Shown here one piece after another: positions 34,876-43,030 of a DNA stretch of 64,000 nucleotides. The notes beneath the pieces were generated by a model. That model searched no databases and was not told the origin of the DNA. It worked only from the letters and a program-made list of their open reading frames with translations. Both the position numbers and the translations under genes were made by a program. The stretch comes from Bradyrhizobium campsiandrae (GTDB lineage: Bacteria; Pseudomonadota; Alphaproteobacteria; Rhizobiales; Xanthobacteraceae): the NCBI RefSeq assembly GCF_014529705.1, contig NZ_JAANIH010000027.1:1-64000 (forward strand). The letters are read 5' to 3'. Numbering within the stretch: the first letter of the stretch is position 1; every line of letters begins with the position of its first letter.

Positions 34876-35646
34876 TCATGAAACCTTCGTAAAATCGGGC
34901 GGACGCCGCTCGGCGAACGCGGTGAACGCCTCGCGCGCCTCAGCGGTGCGTAGGCGCTGCGCGAACTGCTTGCCCTCGGCCGACATCTGGGCGACCAGCG
35001 CTTCGCCGTTGCGCATCAGCTTCTTGGTGGCAGTGAGCGCGCCGGCCGGCTGGTGGGCCAGCCGCTGGGCGAGCGCGAGGGCCTCGGCATCGAGCTTGTC
35101 GAGCGGCACCACGCGGTTGGCAAGGCCCCATTCGAGCGCGGCCTTGGCGGGGACAGTCTCACCAAGCGCGAACATTTCGTAAGCGCGGGCATAACCGATG
35201 CGCGCCGGCATCAGCAAGCTCGAGGCCGCCTCCGGCACCAGTGCGAGACTGACGAAGGGCGTCGACAACTGGGTGTTGTCGGCGAGCACGACGAGATCGC
35301 AGTGCAAGAGCATCGTGGTGCCGACACCGACGGCGCGCCCTTGCACCGCCGCCACCAGCGGACGAGTGCAGCGCGCCAGCGACTGGATGAAGCGGCCGAC
35401 ATTGCGACTGCCTTCCGACTTTCCGCTGGCGACGGCCGCGAACTCGCCGACGTCATTGCCGGCCGTGAACATGTCGCCTTCGCCACGAATCAGCAGCACG
35501 CGCGCGGAGGGATCGAGCTCGGCGGATTCGATGGTGTCGGCGAGCTTGCCGTACATCGCGTCCGTCAGCGCGTTCTTCTTGTCGGGGCGCGCCAGGGTGA
35601 TCGTGAGAATTCCGCCGCTGTTCTCGACTCGCACATGTTCGGTCAT
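34876..35646 (-). CDS. Enoyl-CoA hydratase/isomerase family protein
   Basis: The 256-residue crotonase-fold protein contains ITLARPDKKNALTDAMYGKL, the oxyanion segments RGEGDMFTAGNDVGEF and AAVQGRAVGVGTTMLLHCDLVVLADNTQ, and LVPEAASSLLMPARIGYARAYE. Where classic hydratases have Glu at the second catalytic site it reads LVPEAASS, as in CoA ligase-linked isomerases. It overlaps the MarR gene by 4 bases and is cotranscribed with it. It may belong to a phenylpropanoid- or fatty-acid-type CoA pathway (inference). Confidence 0.88.
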   Translation of the reverse strand: MTEHVRVENSGGILTITLARPDKKNALTDAMYGKLADTIESAELDPSARVLLIRGEGDMFTAGNDVGEFAAVASGKSEGSRNVGRFIQSLARCTRPLVAAVQGRAVGVGTTMLLHCDLVVLADNTQLSTPFVSLALVPEAASSLLMPARIGYARAYEMFALGETVPAKAALEWGLANRVVPLDKLDAEALALAQRLAHQPAGALTATKKLMRNGEALVAQMSAEGKQFAQRLRTAEAREAFTAFAERRPPDFTKVS

Positions 35647-36131
35647 GAGTGTCTCCTCTTATTCCTCGGGATCTCTCGTGGTGTCTCTGTTTGGTCTCTT
35701 GGAAACTTGTCCTGAATGCTCGTCAGCCAGCGTGCGACGACGTCGATCTCAGCAGCGCTAAAGCCTTCCGTCAGCGCAGCATTGACCGCGGCCGCGTCGG
35801 TCTTCGCCTGCGCCAGCACGGTGCGGCCCTTCGGCGTCAGCCATACCCGCCAGGCGCGGCCGTCGTCGCGATCGGTACGCCGCTCGACGAGCTTGGCCGC
35901 GGCGCTGCGATCGACCAGCCCGGAGATGCCGGCAGGCCCCAGATCCAGCGCCGCGCCCGCCTCGCCCATCAGCACGCCGTCCTGCTTGCCTAGAATGAAA
36001 AGCAGTCCCGCCTGCGCCGGCGTCACTTCGTTCGAGGGCTGCGTCGCCATCCAGCGCTGCAGCCGGCGCTGCGCGACGTTCAGCAGGTAGATCAGCCGGT
36101 GATGTCTCGCCTCTGGCGATTTATTTCGCAT
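35643..36131 (-). CDS. MarR family transcriptional regulator
   Basis: The 162-residue winged-helix protein has LIYLLNVAQRRLQRWMA, TPAQAGLLFILGKQDGVLMGEAGAALDLGPAGISGLVDRSAAAKLVERRTDRDDGRAWRVWLTPKGRTVL, the full MarR DNA-binding domain. Its ATG lies inside a TATTTCG-N4-CGAAATA palindrome, pointing to autorepression. It is cotranscribed with an enoyl-CoA hydratase gene, and MarR proteins such as CouR that sense acyl-CoA are a possible parallel (family knowledge). Confidence 0.9.
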   Translation of the reverse strand: MRNKSPEARHHRLIYLLNVAQRRLQRWMATQPSNEVTPAQAGLLFILGKQDGVLMGEAGAALDLGPAGISGLVDRSAAAKLVERRTDRDDGRAWRVWLTPKGRTVLAQAKTDAAAVNAALTEGFSAAEIDVVARWLTSIQDKFPRDQTETPREIPRNKRRHS

Positions 36132-36139
36132 ACGAAATA
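36122..36139. promoter_or_regulatory. MarR-type operator overlapping the marR start codon
   Basis: Arms TATTTCG (36122-36128) and CGAAATA (36133-36139) are exact reverse complements around cata. The complement of the MarR ATG (36129-36131) is within the centre. Symmetric TTTCG/CGAAA half-sites are typical of MarR-family operators. Binding would block initiation of the marR/enoyl-CoA hydratase mRNA. Confidence 0.75.
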
Positions 36140-36178
36140 GATAGCCCGAAGGCTGCGGGTTGTCAAAGCCCGTGGCCG

Positions 36179-36856
36179 CTAGCTCGAGCGCCCGCGACAG
36201 CCGTCGAGCAGAATCGCGGCGCAGACCCGCGCGCGCCGCTCGATCTCCCTGCGTGTCGGCAGCGTCAGGCCTGCGTAGATGGCCGCACGCTGGGGCGCCG
36301 ACACCATCATGCCAATCATCATTCCAGCGGCTTCGTCGACGTTATCGAGCGCGATCCGCTTCTTTCCAACTTGATCACGCAGCCAACCCGCGAGCGCCGC
36401 CGCGGTGCGCGCAATGCCATCGCGGTAGAAATTCGCGGCAAGATCCGGGAACGTCGCTGACTGCTGCAGCACCATACGTTGCAGCGCCACCACCTCGGGA
36501 TCGAGCGCAAGATCGGCGCAGGCGACCAGCACGGCAGCCAGGCTCGTTTCGATATCGGCCTGATTGTTGGACTGGAGATTGAAGTCGGAGAGCAATCGCT
36601 CGAGCCTATCAGCGCACATCGCCTCGAACAGCGCCGCCTTGCCCGGGAACAGCCGATAGAGCGTCTTGGTGGAGATACCGGCGCCCCGCGCCAGCTCCTC
36701 GGTGCTGGTGGCCGCATAGCCGTCGACGGCAAAGGCGTGCCGCGCGGCCTCGAGGACGATCCGCTTCGTCTCCTCTTCGCTGCGCACCGGCGGCCGGCCG
36801 CGCGGGCGGTTCTCGCCTTCCGATCTTGTCCGAGCCATGCCTTTAAATCGAGCCAT
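36179..36856 (-). CDS. TetR family transcriptional regulator
   Basis: The regulator of up to 225 residues has an N-terminal HTH (RSEEETKRIVLEAARHAFAVDGYAATSTEELARGAGISTKTLYRLFPGKAALFEAM) and a C-terminal ligand domain of the AefR/TetR_C type. Two ATGs (36856 and 36838), each preceded by an identical AAAGGC, arise from an 18-base tandem duplication, so the start is ambiguous (219 or 225 residues). It is divergent from the efflux genes with a CTGTCA-N6-TGACAG element between them and is their likely repressor. Confidence 0.9.
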   Translation of the reverse strand: MARFKGMARTRSEGENRPRGRPPVRSEEETKRIVLEAARHAFAVDGYAATSTEELARGAGISTKTLYRLFPGKAALFEAMCADRLERLLSDFNLQSNNQADIETSLAAVLVACADLALDPEVVALQRMVLQQSATFPDLAANFYRDGIARTAAALAGWLRDQVGKKRIALDNVDEAAGMMIGMMVSAPQRAAIYAGLTLPTRREIERRARVCAAILLDGCRGRSS

Positions 36857-36866
36857 GCCTTTAAAT
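36831..36866. repeat. Tandem 18-bp duplication of the tetR ribosome site and start codon
   Basis: The 18 bases cgagccatgcctttaaat occur twice in direct tandem (36831-36848 and 36849-36866). Read on the minus strand each copy provides AAAGGC plus ATG GCT CG, so the regulator gene has two equivalent in-frame initiation sites. The duplication adds six residues if the upstream ATG is used. It is exact, hence recent. Confidence 0.9.
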
Positions 36867-36871
36867 GATGT

Positions 36872-36889
36872 CTGTCATTCCATTGACAG
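36872..36889. promoter_or_regulatory. Likely TetR operator CTGTCA-N6-TGACAG
   Basis: Arms ctgtca (36872-36877) and tgacag (36884-36889) are exact reverse complements around ttccat, in the divergent gap between the TetR gene (from 36856) and the HlyD gene (36947). Position and symmetry fit a TetR-family operator controlling both. The CTGTCAT resemblance to a Pho half-site is rejected because of the inverted arrangement. Confidence 0.7.
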
Positions 36890-36946
36890 TCCCAAAGCTA
36901 GTCCTATTTTGGAAATCGTCAAGTTTCCTAATTCAGGGAGCCGGCG

Positions 36947-38197
36947 ATGACCGTGCACACCAATCCGTCCAAGACCGAGCCCAATGCGGTTCCAGCCAAG
37001 GCGCCGGAGGGCGTTCTGCCCACCGCGCGCACGTCCGCCTTGCGACAAAAGCCGAACTTCCGCAAGCTGTTGCTGGCCGGAGTGGCGGTCGTCGGCCTCG
37101 CCGGCGCCGGCTGGTATGGCTACGATTACTGGACCGTCGGGCGCTTCCTCGTCTCCACCGATGACGCCTATGTGAAGGCCGACAACACCACGATCGCGCC
37201 GAAGGTCAGCGGCTATCTCGACCGGGTCCTGGTCGGCGATAACGAGCATGTGAAGGCGGGCCAGGTGCTGGCCCGCATCGACGACCGCGACTTCCGTGTC
37301 GCGCTCGATCAGGCCAAAGCCGATGTCGCCGCCGCGAACGCGACCGTGAGGAGCAAGCAGGCGCAACTGGACGTTCAGGACGCAGTGATCGCCGCAGCCA
37401 AGGCGACCATCGACCTCGACACGGCCGCGAGGACCTTCGCGCAGCAGGAGAACAAGCGCTACACCGATCTCGCCGCGACCGGTTATGGCAGCGTGCAGAA
37501 CGCGCAGCAGGCGCAGTCGCGCAATGCCGGCGCCGATGCCGCGATCCAGCGCGACACCGCCAATCTTGCCTCGGCCCTCAAACAGGTCGAATTGCTGAAG
37601 GCCGAAATTGCGCAGGCAAACGCCGCAGCCGCTCGCGCCGCCGCGCTTCAGCATCAGGCCGAGCTCAATCTCGGCTATACCACGATCGTGTCCCCGATCG
37701 ACGGCGTCATCGGCAACCGTACGCTTCGCGTCGGCCAGTTCGTGCAGGCCGGAACGCAGCTGATGTCGATCGTGCCTACCGAAGGCGCCTATGTGGTCGC
37801 CAATTTCAAGGAGACCCAGCTCACCCATGTCCGCGCGGGACAACAAGTCGAGATCGAGGTCGATACGTTCCCGGGCCAGGTGGTGCACGGCCACGTCGAT
37901 TCCATCGCGCCGGCCAGCGGGCAGGAGTTCGCCCTGCTGCCGCCCGACAACGCCACCGGCAATTTCACCAAGATCGTGCAGCGCATCCCCGTGAAGATCG
38001 CGCTGGATGCCGAAAAGCAGCCTGCGATCGCGCTGCGGCCCGGCATGTCCGTGATCCCGACGATCGCAACCCGTTCAGCGCCGGCCGCGCAAGCGGCAAC
38101 GACGCCCAAAGCGAAACTTGTTTCCGGAGGGTCGTGCCATGTCAAACAGCCTCTCGATCGCGACGCCAGCACAAGCAACAGCGGCCGCGACGCCTGA
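36947..38197 (+). CDS. HlyD/EmrA-type membrane fusion protein
   Basis: The 416-residue periplasmic adaptor has a cytoplasmic tail, a TM helix near residues 42-64 (KLLLAGVAVVGLAGAGWYGY), the diagnostic VSTDDAYVKADNTTIAPKVSGYLDRV, a coiled-coil hairpin rich in Ala/Gln (about 115-235) and a barrel with LGYTTIVSPIDGVIGNRTLRVGQFVQAG. It joins the MFS pump to an outer-membrane channel. GGGAG precedes ATG 36947. The 3' end overlaps the pump gene by 59 bases, a sizeable overlap that implies coupled translation. Confidence 0.92.
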   Translation: MTVHTNPSKTEPNAVPAKAPEGVLPTARTSALRQKPNFRKLLLAGVAVVGLAGAGWYGYDYWTVGRFLVSTDDAYVKADNTTIAPKVSGYLDRVLVGDNEHVKAGQVLARIDDRDFRVALDQAKADVAAANATVRSKQAQLDVQDAVIAAAKATIDLDTAARTFAQQENKRYTDLAATGYGSVQNAQQAQSRNAGADAAIQRDTANLASALKQVELLKAEIAQANAAAARAAALQHQAELNLGYTTIVSPIDGVIGNRTLRVGQFVQAGTQLMSIVPTEGAYVVANFKETQLTHVRAGQQVEIEVDTFPGQVVHGHVDSIAPASGQEFALLPPDNATGNFTKIVQRIPVKIALDAEKQPAIALRPGMSVIPTIATRSAPAAQAATTPKAKLVSGGSCHVKQPLDRDASTSNSGRDA

Positions 38198-39761
38198 TCG
38201 CGTCGCCGCCGATCCGAACCGCGCCAGCGCCACGGTCTGGATCGCCGTTTTCGCCGCAATGATCGGCGCCTTCATGGCGATCCTGAACATCCAGATCACC
38301 AACGCCTCGCTGCTCAACATCGAGGGCGGCATCGGCACCGGGGTCGACAACGGATCCTGGATCTCGACGTCATATCTGATCGGCGAGATCATCGTGATTC
38401 CGCTGACCGACTATCTGTCGCGGGTGTTCTCGTTTCGCAACGTCATGCTGAGCTTTGCCTCGCTGTTTGCGGCATTCTCGGTCGCCTGTGCCTTCACCCA
38501 CGACCTGCCCTCGATGATCGCGATGCGAGGCTTCCAGGGCTTCTTCGGCGGCGTGCTGATCCCGATGGCCTTCACGCTGGTCTTCACCAAGCTGCCGAGG
38601 GGCCAGCAGCCGATCGGCCTTGCCATGTTCTCGCTTGCGGTGACCTTTGCGCCCGCGATCGGCCCGACCATCGGCGGCTATCTCACCGAGAATTACGGCT
38701 GGCAGACCATCTTCTATGTCAACGTGCTGCCGACCGCCGTCATGGTGAGCATTCTGTTCCTGACGCTCGAGCGGCAGTCGACGAACCTCGCTTTGCTGCG
38801 CGAAGGCGACTGGCTCGGCATCGCGACCATGGCGATCGGCCTCGCCTCGCTTCAGGCCGTGCTCGAGGAGGGCAACAAGGACGACTGGTTCGGCTCGCCC
38901 TTCATCGTGCAGCTCGCCATCATCGCAGCAATCAGCCTCTCGCTGTTCATCTTTATCGAGCTCGTGGTCGAGAAGCCGCTGCTTCGCCTGCGCCTGCTGA
39001 CACAATGGAATTTCGGCGTCGGCACCATTGCCGCGGTGTTCCTCGGCTTCGCGCTATTCGGCTCGGTGTATCTCTTGCCGGCCTATCTCGGCCAGGTGCA
39101 GGGCTACAATGCCGAGCAGATCGGCAACGTGCTGGCCTGGACCGGCCTGCCGCAACTGCTGCTGATTCCGCTGGTGCCGAAATTGATGCAGCGTTTCGAC
39201 ACCCGCTATATCGCGACGGTCGGCCTGCTGCTGTTTGCCGTGAGCTCTTTTCTGAACGTCGAAATGTCGCTCGATTATTCCGGCGATCAGTTCTTCATTC
39301 CGAATGTCGTGCGCGCCGTGGGTCAGGCCCTGACGCTGGCACCGCTGTCAGCGCTCAGCCTCGGCAGCGTCGCGCCGCAGGACGCGCCCGCGGCGTCCGG
39401 CATCTCCAACATGATGCGCAACCTCGGCGGCGCCATCGGCACCGCGGTGCTCGCGACCATCGTCACCAAGCGCGAGCAGTTTCACTCCAACATCATCGGC
39501 CATTCCGTCACTCTCGGCCGCGAGGAGGTCCGCGCCCGCATCGCGCAGATGACCAACTATTTCATCGCCCACGGCGTGCCCGACCCCAACGCCGCGCGCG
39601 AGCAGGCCATCATCGCGCTCGGCAAGACCGTGAAGCGCCAAGCCTTGGTGATGGGTTTTTCCGACACGTTTGCGGTCATCGGCGTCGTGCTGGTGCTGGC
39701 CGCGATCGCGGTGCTGCTGACGCGGCGCGTGAAGGCGGCGGGCGGTGGAGGTGCGCACTGA
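38139..39761 (+). CDS. DHA2-family MFS drug efflux transporter (EmrB/QacA type)
   Basis: The 540-residue pump has about 14 TM helices with the family motif at helix 1 (AILNIQITNASLLNIEGGIG), motif A-like LTDYLSRVFSFRNVML, motif C-like GPTIGGYLTENYGWQTIFYVNVLP, and late VNAGGNMM-type segment GISNMMRNLGGAIGTAVLATI. A GGAGGG site inside the hlyD gene precedes ATG 38139. Partnered with HlyD under a TetR repressor, it forms an EmrAB-like tripartite exporter of hydrophobic compounds. Confidence 0.92.
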   Translation: MSNSLSIATPAQATAAATPDRVAADPNRASATVWIAVFAAMIGAFMAILNIQITNASLLNIEGGIGTGVDNGSWISTSYLIGEIIVIPLTDYLSRVFSFRNVMLSFASLFAAFSVACAFTHDLPSMIAMRGFQGFFGGVLIPMAFTLVFTKLPRGQQPIGLAMFSLAVTFAPAIGPTIGGYLTENYGWQTIFYVNVLPTAVMVSILFLTLERQSTNLALLREGDWLGIATMAIGLASLQAVLEEGNKDDWFGSPFIVQLAIIAAISLSLFIFIELVVEKPLLRLRLLTQWNFGVGTIAAVFLGFALFGSVYLLPAYLGQVQGYNAEQIGNVLAWTGLPQLLLIPLVPKLMQRFDTRYIATVGLLLFAVSSFLNVEMSLDYSGDQFFIPNVVRAVGQALTLAPLSALSLGSVAPQDAPAASGISNMMRNLGGAIGTAVLATIVTKREQFHSNIIGHSVTLGREEVRARIAQMTNYFIAHGVPDPNAAREQAIIALGKTVKRQALVMGFSDTFAVIGVVLVLAAIAVLLTRRVKAAGGGGAH

Positions 39762-39801
39762 CAGCTCGCCCATCGACTGCAATTGATCGCGGCAGTTACA
39801 C

Positions 39802-39830
39802 TTGACGGCCGCTTCTTTTTGTGTTCCCTA
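39802..39830 (+). promoter_or_regulatory. Possible promoter of the ClpS-AAA gene
   Basis: TTGACG at 39802-39807 is followed after 17 bases by TCCCTA at 39825-39830, a weak -10 match. The surrounding 70 bases are markedly AT-rich compared with the genes. The same area (gcggc/gccgc then ttcttttt, 39789-39820) could also be a weak terminator for the efflux operon. Low certainty. Confidence 0.3.
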
Positions 39831-39871
39831 TTTGTTCTAATCAATTTTAGATTGTCCAAAGGGAGCGTTTC

Positions 39872-41593
39872 GTGAGCGAGACCGAGGTCGAGATCGTGCC
39901 AGTTCAACTCGTGTTGCACGACGACGAAGACGTTCCGCGTGAGTTCATTGTCGACCTGTTGAGCCGTGTCTTCGGCAAGTCGGATAGCGAGGCAGCTTCC
40001 GTCATGGCCAACATCAAGAAGAACGCGACCGCTGTCTGTGGCCCTTACCCACCATCTGTCGCGGATGCTCTGCTGGAATCCGCCCGACGGCGCATCACCA
40101 TCGCCGGCCATTCTCTCCTGATCGTGCGGGAAACGGCGAAACCTCGCTGCGGGCTTTGCGGTCAACCTGCAGCGCAATCGGAAGTGCAGTTAACGGACCG
40201 TACAATCTGGCTCTGCGCCGATTGCGTGCGCGCGGCGGCAACGGCATCCCAGCAACTCCCCGAGGAGGAGTTCAACTACGCGTTCAGCGTCCTGAATGCG
40301 TATTTCGCCGACGTCCCGCGCAGCCAGCTCGTAACCACGGTCCGCCAGTTTCCCGGCCACATGCGCGCAGATGTCCAAGCTGCCGTCGATCGACTATTCG
40401 CCGCACCGGTTCGGTTATTCGGCCTTGCTGAGGATCGTCGCTACGAAACGCTATCGATGTCGCGACTGATGCAGGACGATAATTTCGCGGTGACAATCGC
40501 ACCACTTCAGTACAATGACGTCGATATCGGCGAACCGATACCGGCCAAATGCCTCGACAATGGTCTCTGGCTTTGCGCTGTGTCTGGCCTTCGCTACGCG
40601 ATACTTTTGGCTATTCATCGGGAATACAGCCGTGAGGCCGGGGTGCGAATCGAGATCATGGTGCCGGCCGGGGCCGCAGGAGCGGAACTTGTCCAACAGT
40701 GCTTTACCGCACTGGAAGATGCAGTGCAGGCCGCACGCACTTATCGCGGCAAAATCCTCTCGCTCGATGCCGATCCCGACTATCGCGGACGCTCGCGCGG
40801 GATCACGGTGCACCGGCTTCCTTCTATCGGTCGTGATGAAGTGATACTGCCCGAACAAACGTTACGACTACTTGACCGCAACGTCCTCAACTTCGTGGGC
40901 ACGCGGGATGTTCTGCGCCGCCTCGGCCAGTCGACCCGGAAGGGTATCTTGCTCTACGGACCGCCGGGCACGGGAAAGACCCATACGATCCGCTATCTCG
41001 CGAGCCATCTGCCTGGGCACACGACGCTGATCATCACGGCGGAGCAGATCGGCCTGCTCGGCGCCTATATGAATCTCGCTCGCCTGCTGCAACCGGCCAT
41101 GGTTGTGATCGAAGACGTCGATCTCATCGCTCGGCAGCGCGAGAACATGAACGGCTGTGAGGAACCGTTGCTCAACCGTCTCCTCAACGAGATGGACGGC
41201 TTGAAGCAGGACGCCGACATCCTGTTCGTGCTGACAACCAATCGTCCTCAGCAACTCGAAGGAGCCCTCGCCGGTCGCCCGGGCCGCATCGATCAGGCGA
41301 TCGAAGTGCCGCTGCCCGACGAGACCGGCCGCGACAAGCTGGTCCGGCTCTACGGCAAGGGACTGCCGCTCGACGAACCGATAATCGCGGAGGCGGCACG
41401 CCGCAGCGAAGGAACGAGCTGCGCGTTCATCAAGGAATTGATGCGGCGGCTGGCGCAGGCGAGCCTCGCGCGGGATGGCGGCAGGTCCGTTATCTCCGCC
41501 GACATCGACGAAGCCCTCGACGACATGTTGTTCTCCGGCGGGCGGCTCAATGCCCGACTGCTGGGAGGCGCACAGGCCATGGCGGCGGGGTGA
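39872..41593 (+). CDS. ClpS-like domain / zinc finger / AAA ATPase fusion protein
   Basis: This 573-residue protein has three parts. Residues 11-88 read as a ClpS adaptor fold (VQLVLHDDEDVPREFIVDLL, VFGKSDSEAASVMANI, ATAVCGPYPPSVADALLESA, HSLLIV). Residues 93-118 hold C-X2-C...C-X2-C as in the ClpX zinc domain. Residues 120-330 are a middle domain of unknown fold, and 345-573 a AAA module with GPPGTGKT (363-370), VVIEDVD (411-417), TTN (455-457) and RPGRID (469-474). ClpS residues that hold the N-degron amine differ (Asn34 to His, His66 to Lys, Met40 to Arg). Start GTG 39872 has AGGGAG upstream. No protease domain is present. It may be a self-contained unfoldase with its own recognition domain. 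Confidence 0.85.
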   Translation: MSETEVEIVPVQLVLHDDEDVPREFIVDLLSRVFGKSDSEAASVMANIKKNATAVCGPYPPSVADALLESARRRITIAGHSLLIVRETAKPRCGLCGQPAAQSEVQLTDRTIWLCADCVRAAATASQQLPEEEFNYAFSVLNAYFADVPRSQLVTTVRQFPGHMRADVQAAVDRLFAAPVRLFGLAEDRRYETLSMSRLMQDDNFAVTIAPLQYNDVDIGEPIPAKCLDNGLWLCAVSGLRYAILLAIHREYSREAGVRIEIMVPAGAAGAELVQQCFTALEDAVQAARTYRGKILSLDADPDYRGRSRGITVHRLPSIGRDEVILPEQTLRLLDRNVLNFVGTRDVLRRLGQSTRKGILLYGPPGTGKTHTIRYLASHLPGHTTLIITAEQIGLLGAYMNLARLLQPAMVVIEDVDLIARQRENMNGCEEPLLNRLLNEMDGLKQDADILFVLTTNRPQQLEGALAGRPGRIDQAIEVPLPDETGRDKLVRLYGKGLPLDEPIIAEAARRSEGTSCAFIKELMRRLAQASLARDGGRSVISADIDEALDDMLFSGGRLNARLLGGAQAMAAG

Positions 41594-41642
41594 CACGCAC
41601 CGCCGTGGCGTTTTGCGACCGCTGCCGGCCGTCGACGAAGCG

Positions 41643-42887
41643 CTAGTGCTCGAACACCAGCCGGGCGCCGACGGTGCCTTCGAGGCTACGGATCTGCGCC
41701 AGCAGCGCGGCTGAATCCTGGCCGCCGAGATCGGCATCGAGCACGACATAGCCGAGGTCGCCTGCTGTCTCCAGATATTGTGCGGCGATGTTGATGTCGC
41801 GCTGCAGGAAGACCTCGTTGAGCCGGCGCAGCATCCCCGGCACGTTGCGATGGACGTGACTGAAGCGCGCGCCGGAGGGGCGCAAATGCAGCTGCACCTC
41901 CGGGAAATTCACCGCACCCATGGTCGATCCCGTGATGAAATAGTCGACCAGCTTGCGCGCGACCTCGCCGCCGATCCGCTCCTGCGCCTCCTCGGTCGAG
42001 CCGCCGATATGCGGTGTGAGAATGACGTTGCGGAGGCCCTGCACCGGGCTCTTGAAGCGCTCCGAATTCGACGACGGCTCGACGGGGAACACGTCGATCG
42101 CGGCACCGGCGATATGGCCGTCACGCAGCGCGCCCGCGAGCGCATCGAGATCGACCACCGTACCGCGGCTGTTGTTGATCAGGAACGAGCCCGGCTTCAT
42201 CCTGCGCAGCTCCTTCTCGCCGATCATGCCTGCGGTCTCCGGCGTCTCCGGCACGTGCAGGCTGACGACGTCGCTCTGCGCCAGCAGTTCTTCCAGCTTC
42301 TCGACCGGCTCGGTGTTGCCGTGGCGGAGCTTGTCAGTGCGATCGTAGTAGATCACACGCATGCCCATCGCCTCGGCCAGCGTCGAGAGCTGCGATCCGA
42401 TATTGCCGTAACCGATGATGCCGAGCGTGCGGCCGCGCACCTCGCGGCTGCCGGTCGCGGACTTGTCCCAGCCGCCGTCATGCGCCGAGACCGAGCGCGG
42501 AAAGATCTGCCGCAGCAGCATCACGATCTCGCCGATCACGAGCTCGGCAACGCTGCGCGTGTTGGAAAACGGCGCGTTGAACACGGGAATACCGCGCTTG
42601 CGCGCCGCCAGCAGGTCGACCTGGTTGGTCCCGACGCTGAAGCAACCAACCGCGAGCAGGCCGTCGGCGGCCTGCAGCACGTCGTCGGTGATCTGGGTAC
42701 GGGAGCGGATGCCGAGCAGCGACACCCCCTTGAGCGCCTGGCGCAGCGTCTCGCCGTCCAGGGCCTTGGTCAGGCGCTCGACATTGGTGAAGCCCGCGCC
42801 GCGAAACAGATCCACGGCGCTGTCGTTGACACCTTCAAGCAGCAGCGCCTTCGCGCTCCGCTCAGGGCTTTGGCCTGGGGCTGGCAT
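41643..42887 (-). CDS. serA: D-3-phosphoglycerate dehydrogenase
   Basis: The 414-residue D-isomer hydroxyacid dehydrogenase is of the E. coli-like SerA length. It has GIRSRTQITDDVLQAADGL, VGCFSVGTNQVDL, the Rossmann GIIGYGNIGSQL, PHIGGSTEEAQERIG with catalytic His, NNSRGTVVD, and a C-terminal ACT domain (HRNVPGMLRRLNEVFLQRDINIAAQYLET) for serine feedback. GGAG before ATG 42887 fixes the start. It oxidises 3-phosphoglycerate in serine synthesis. The long-form enzyme typical of alphaproteobacteria may exist elsewhere. Confidence 0.92.
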   Translation of the reverse strand: MPAPGQSPERSAKALLLEGVNDSAVDLFRGAGFTNVERLTKALDGETLRQALKGVSLLGIRSRTQITDDVLQAADGLLAVGCFSVGTNQVDLLAARKRGIPVFNAPFSNTRSVAELVIGEIVMLLRQIFPRSVSAHDGGWDKSATGSREVRGRTLGIIGYGNIGSQLSTLAEAMGMRVIYYDRTDKLRHGNTEPVEKLEELLAQSDVVSLHVPETPETAGMIGEKELRRMKPGSFLINNSRGTVVDLDALAGALRDGHIAGAAIDVFPVEPSSNSERFKSPVQGLRNVILTPHIGGSTEEAQERIGGEVARKLVDYFITGSTMGAVNFPEVQLHLRPSGARFSHVHRNVPGMLRRLNEVFLQRDINIAAQYLETAGDLGYVVLDADLGGQDSAALLAQIRSLEGTVGARLVFEH

Positions 42888-43030
42888 GTGATCTCCATGA
42901 ATGACGGCTTTGCCGCAGCTCTTAAACCGCGGACGACGCACAGCACAATAGGGTTTGGATATGGGTTTTCGCTTCGCTCCGTGCACGCGACGGCCTACAA
43001 GCATACAAAACCGGCTGGAAAACCCGCCTG

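Noticed and set aside
36872..36889. CTGTCAT near the TetR/efflux divergence as a Pho box
   Set aside because: The second half is inverted (TGACAG) rather than a direct repeat at 11 bases, which fits a TetR operator and not PhoB.
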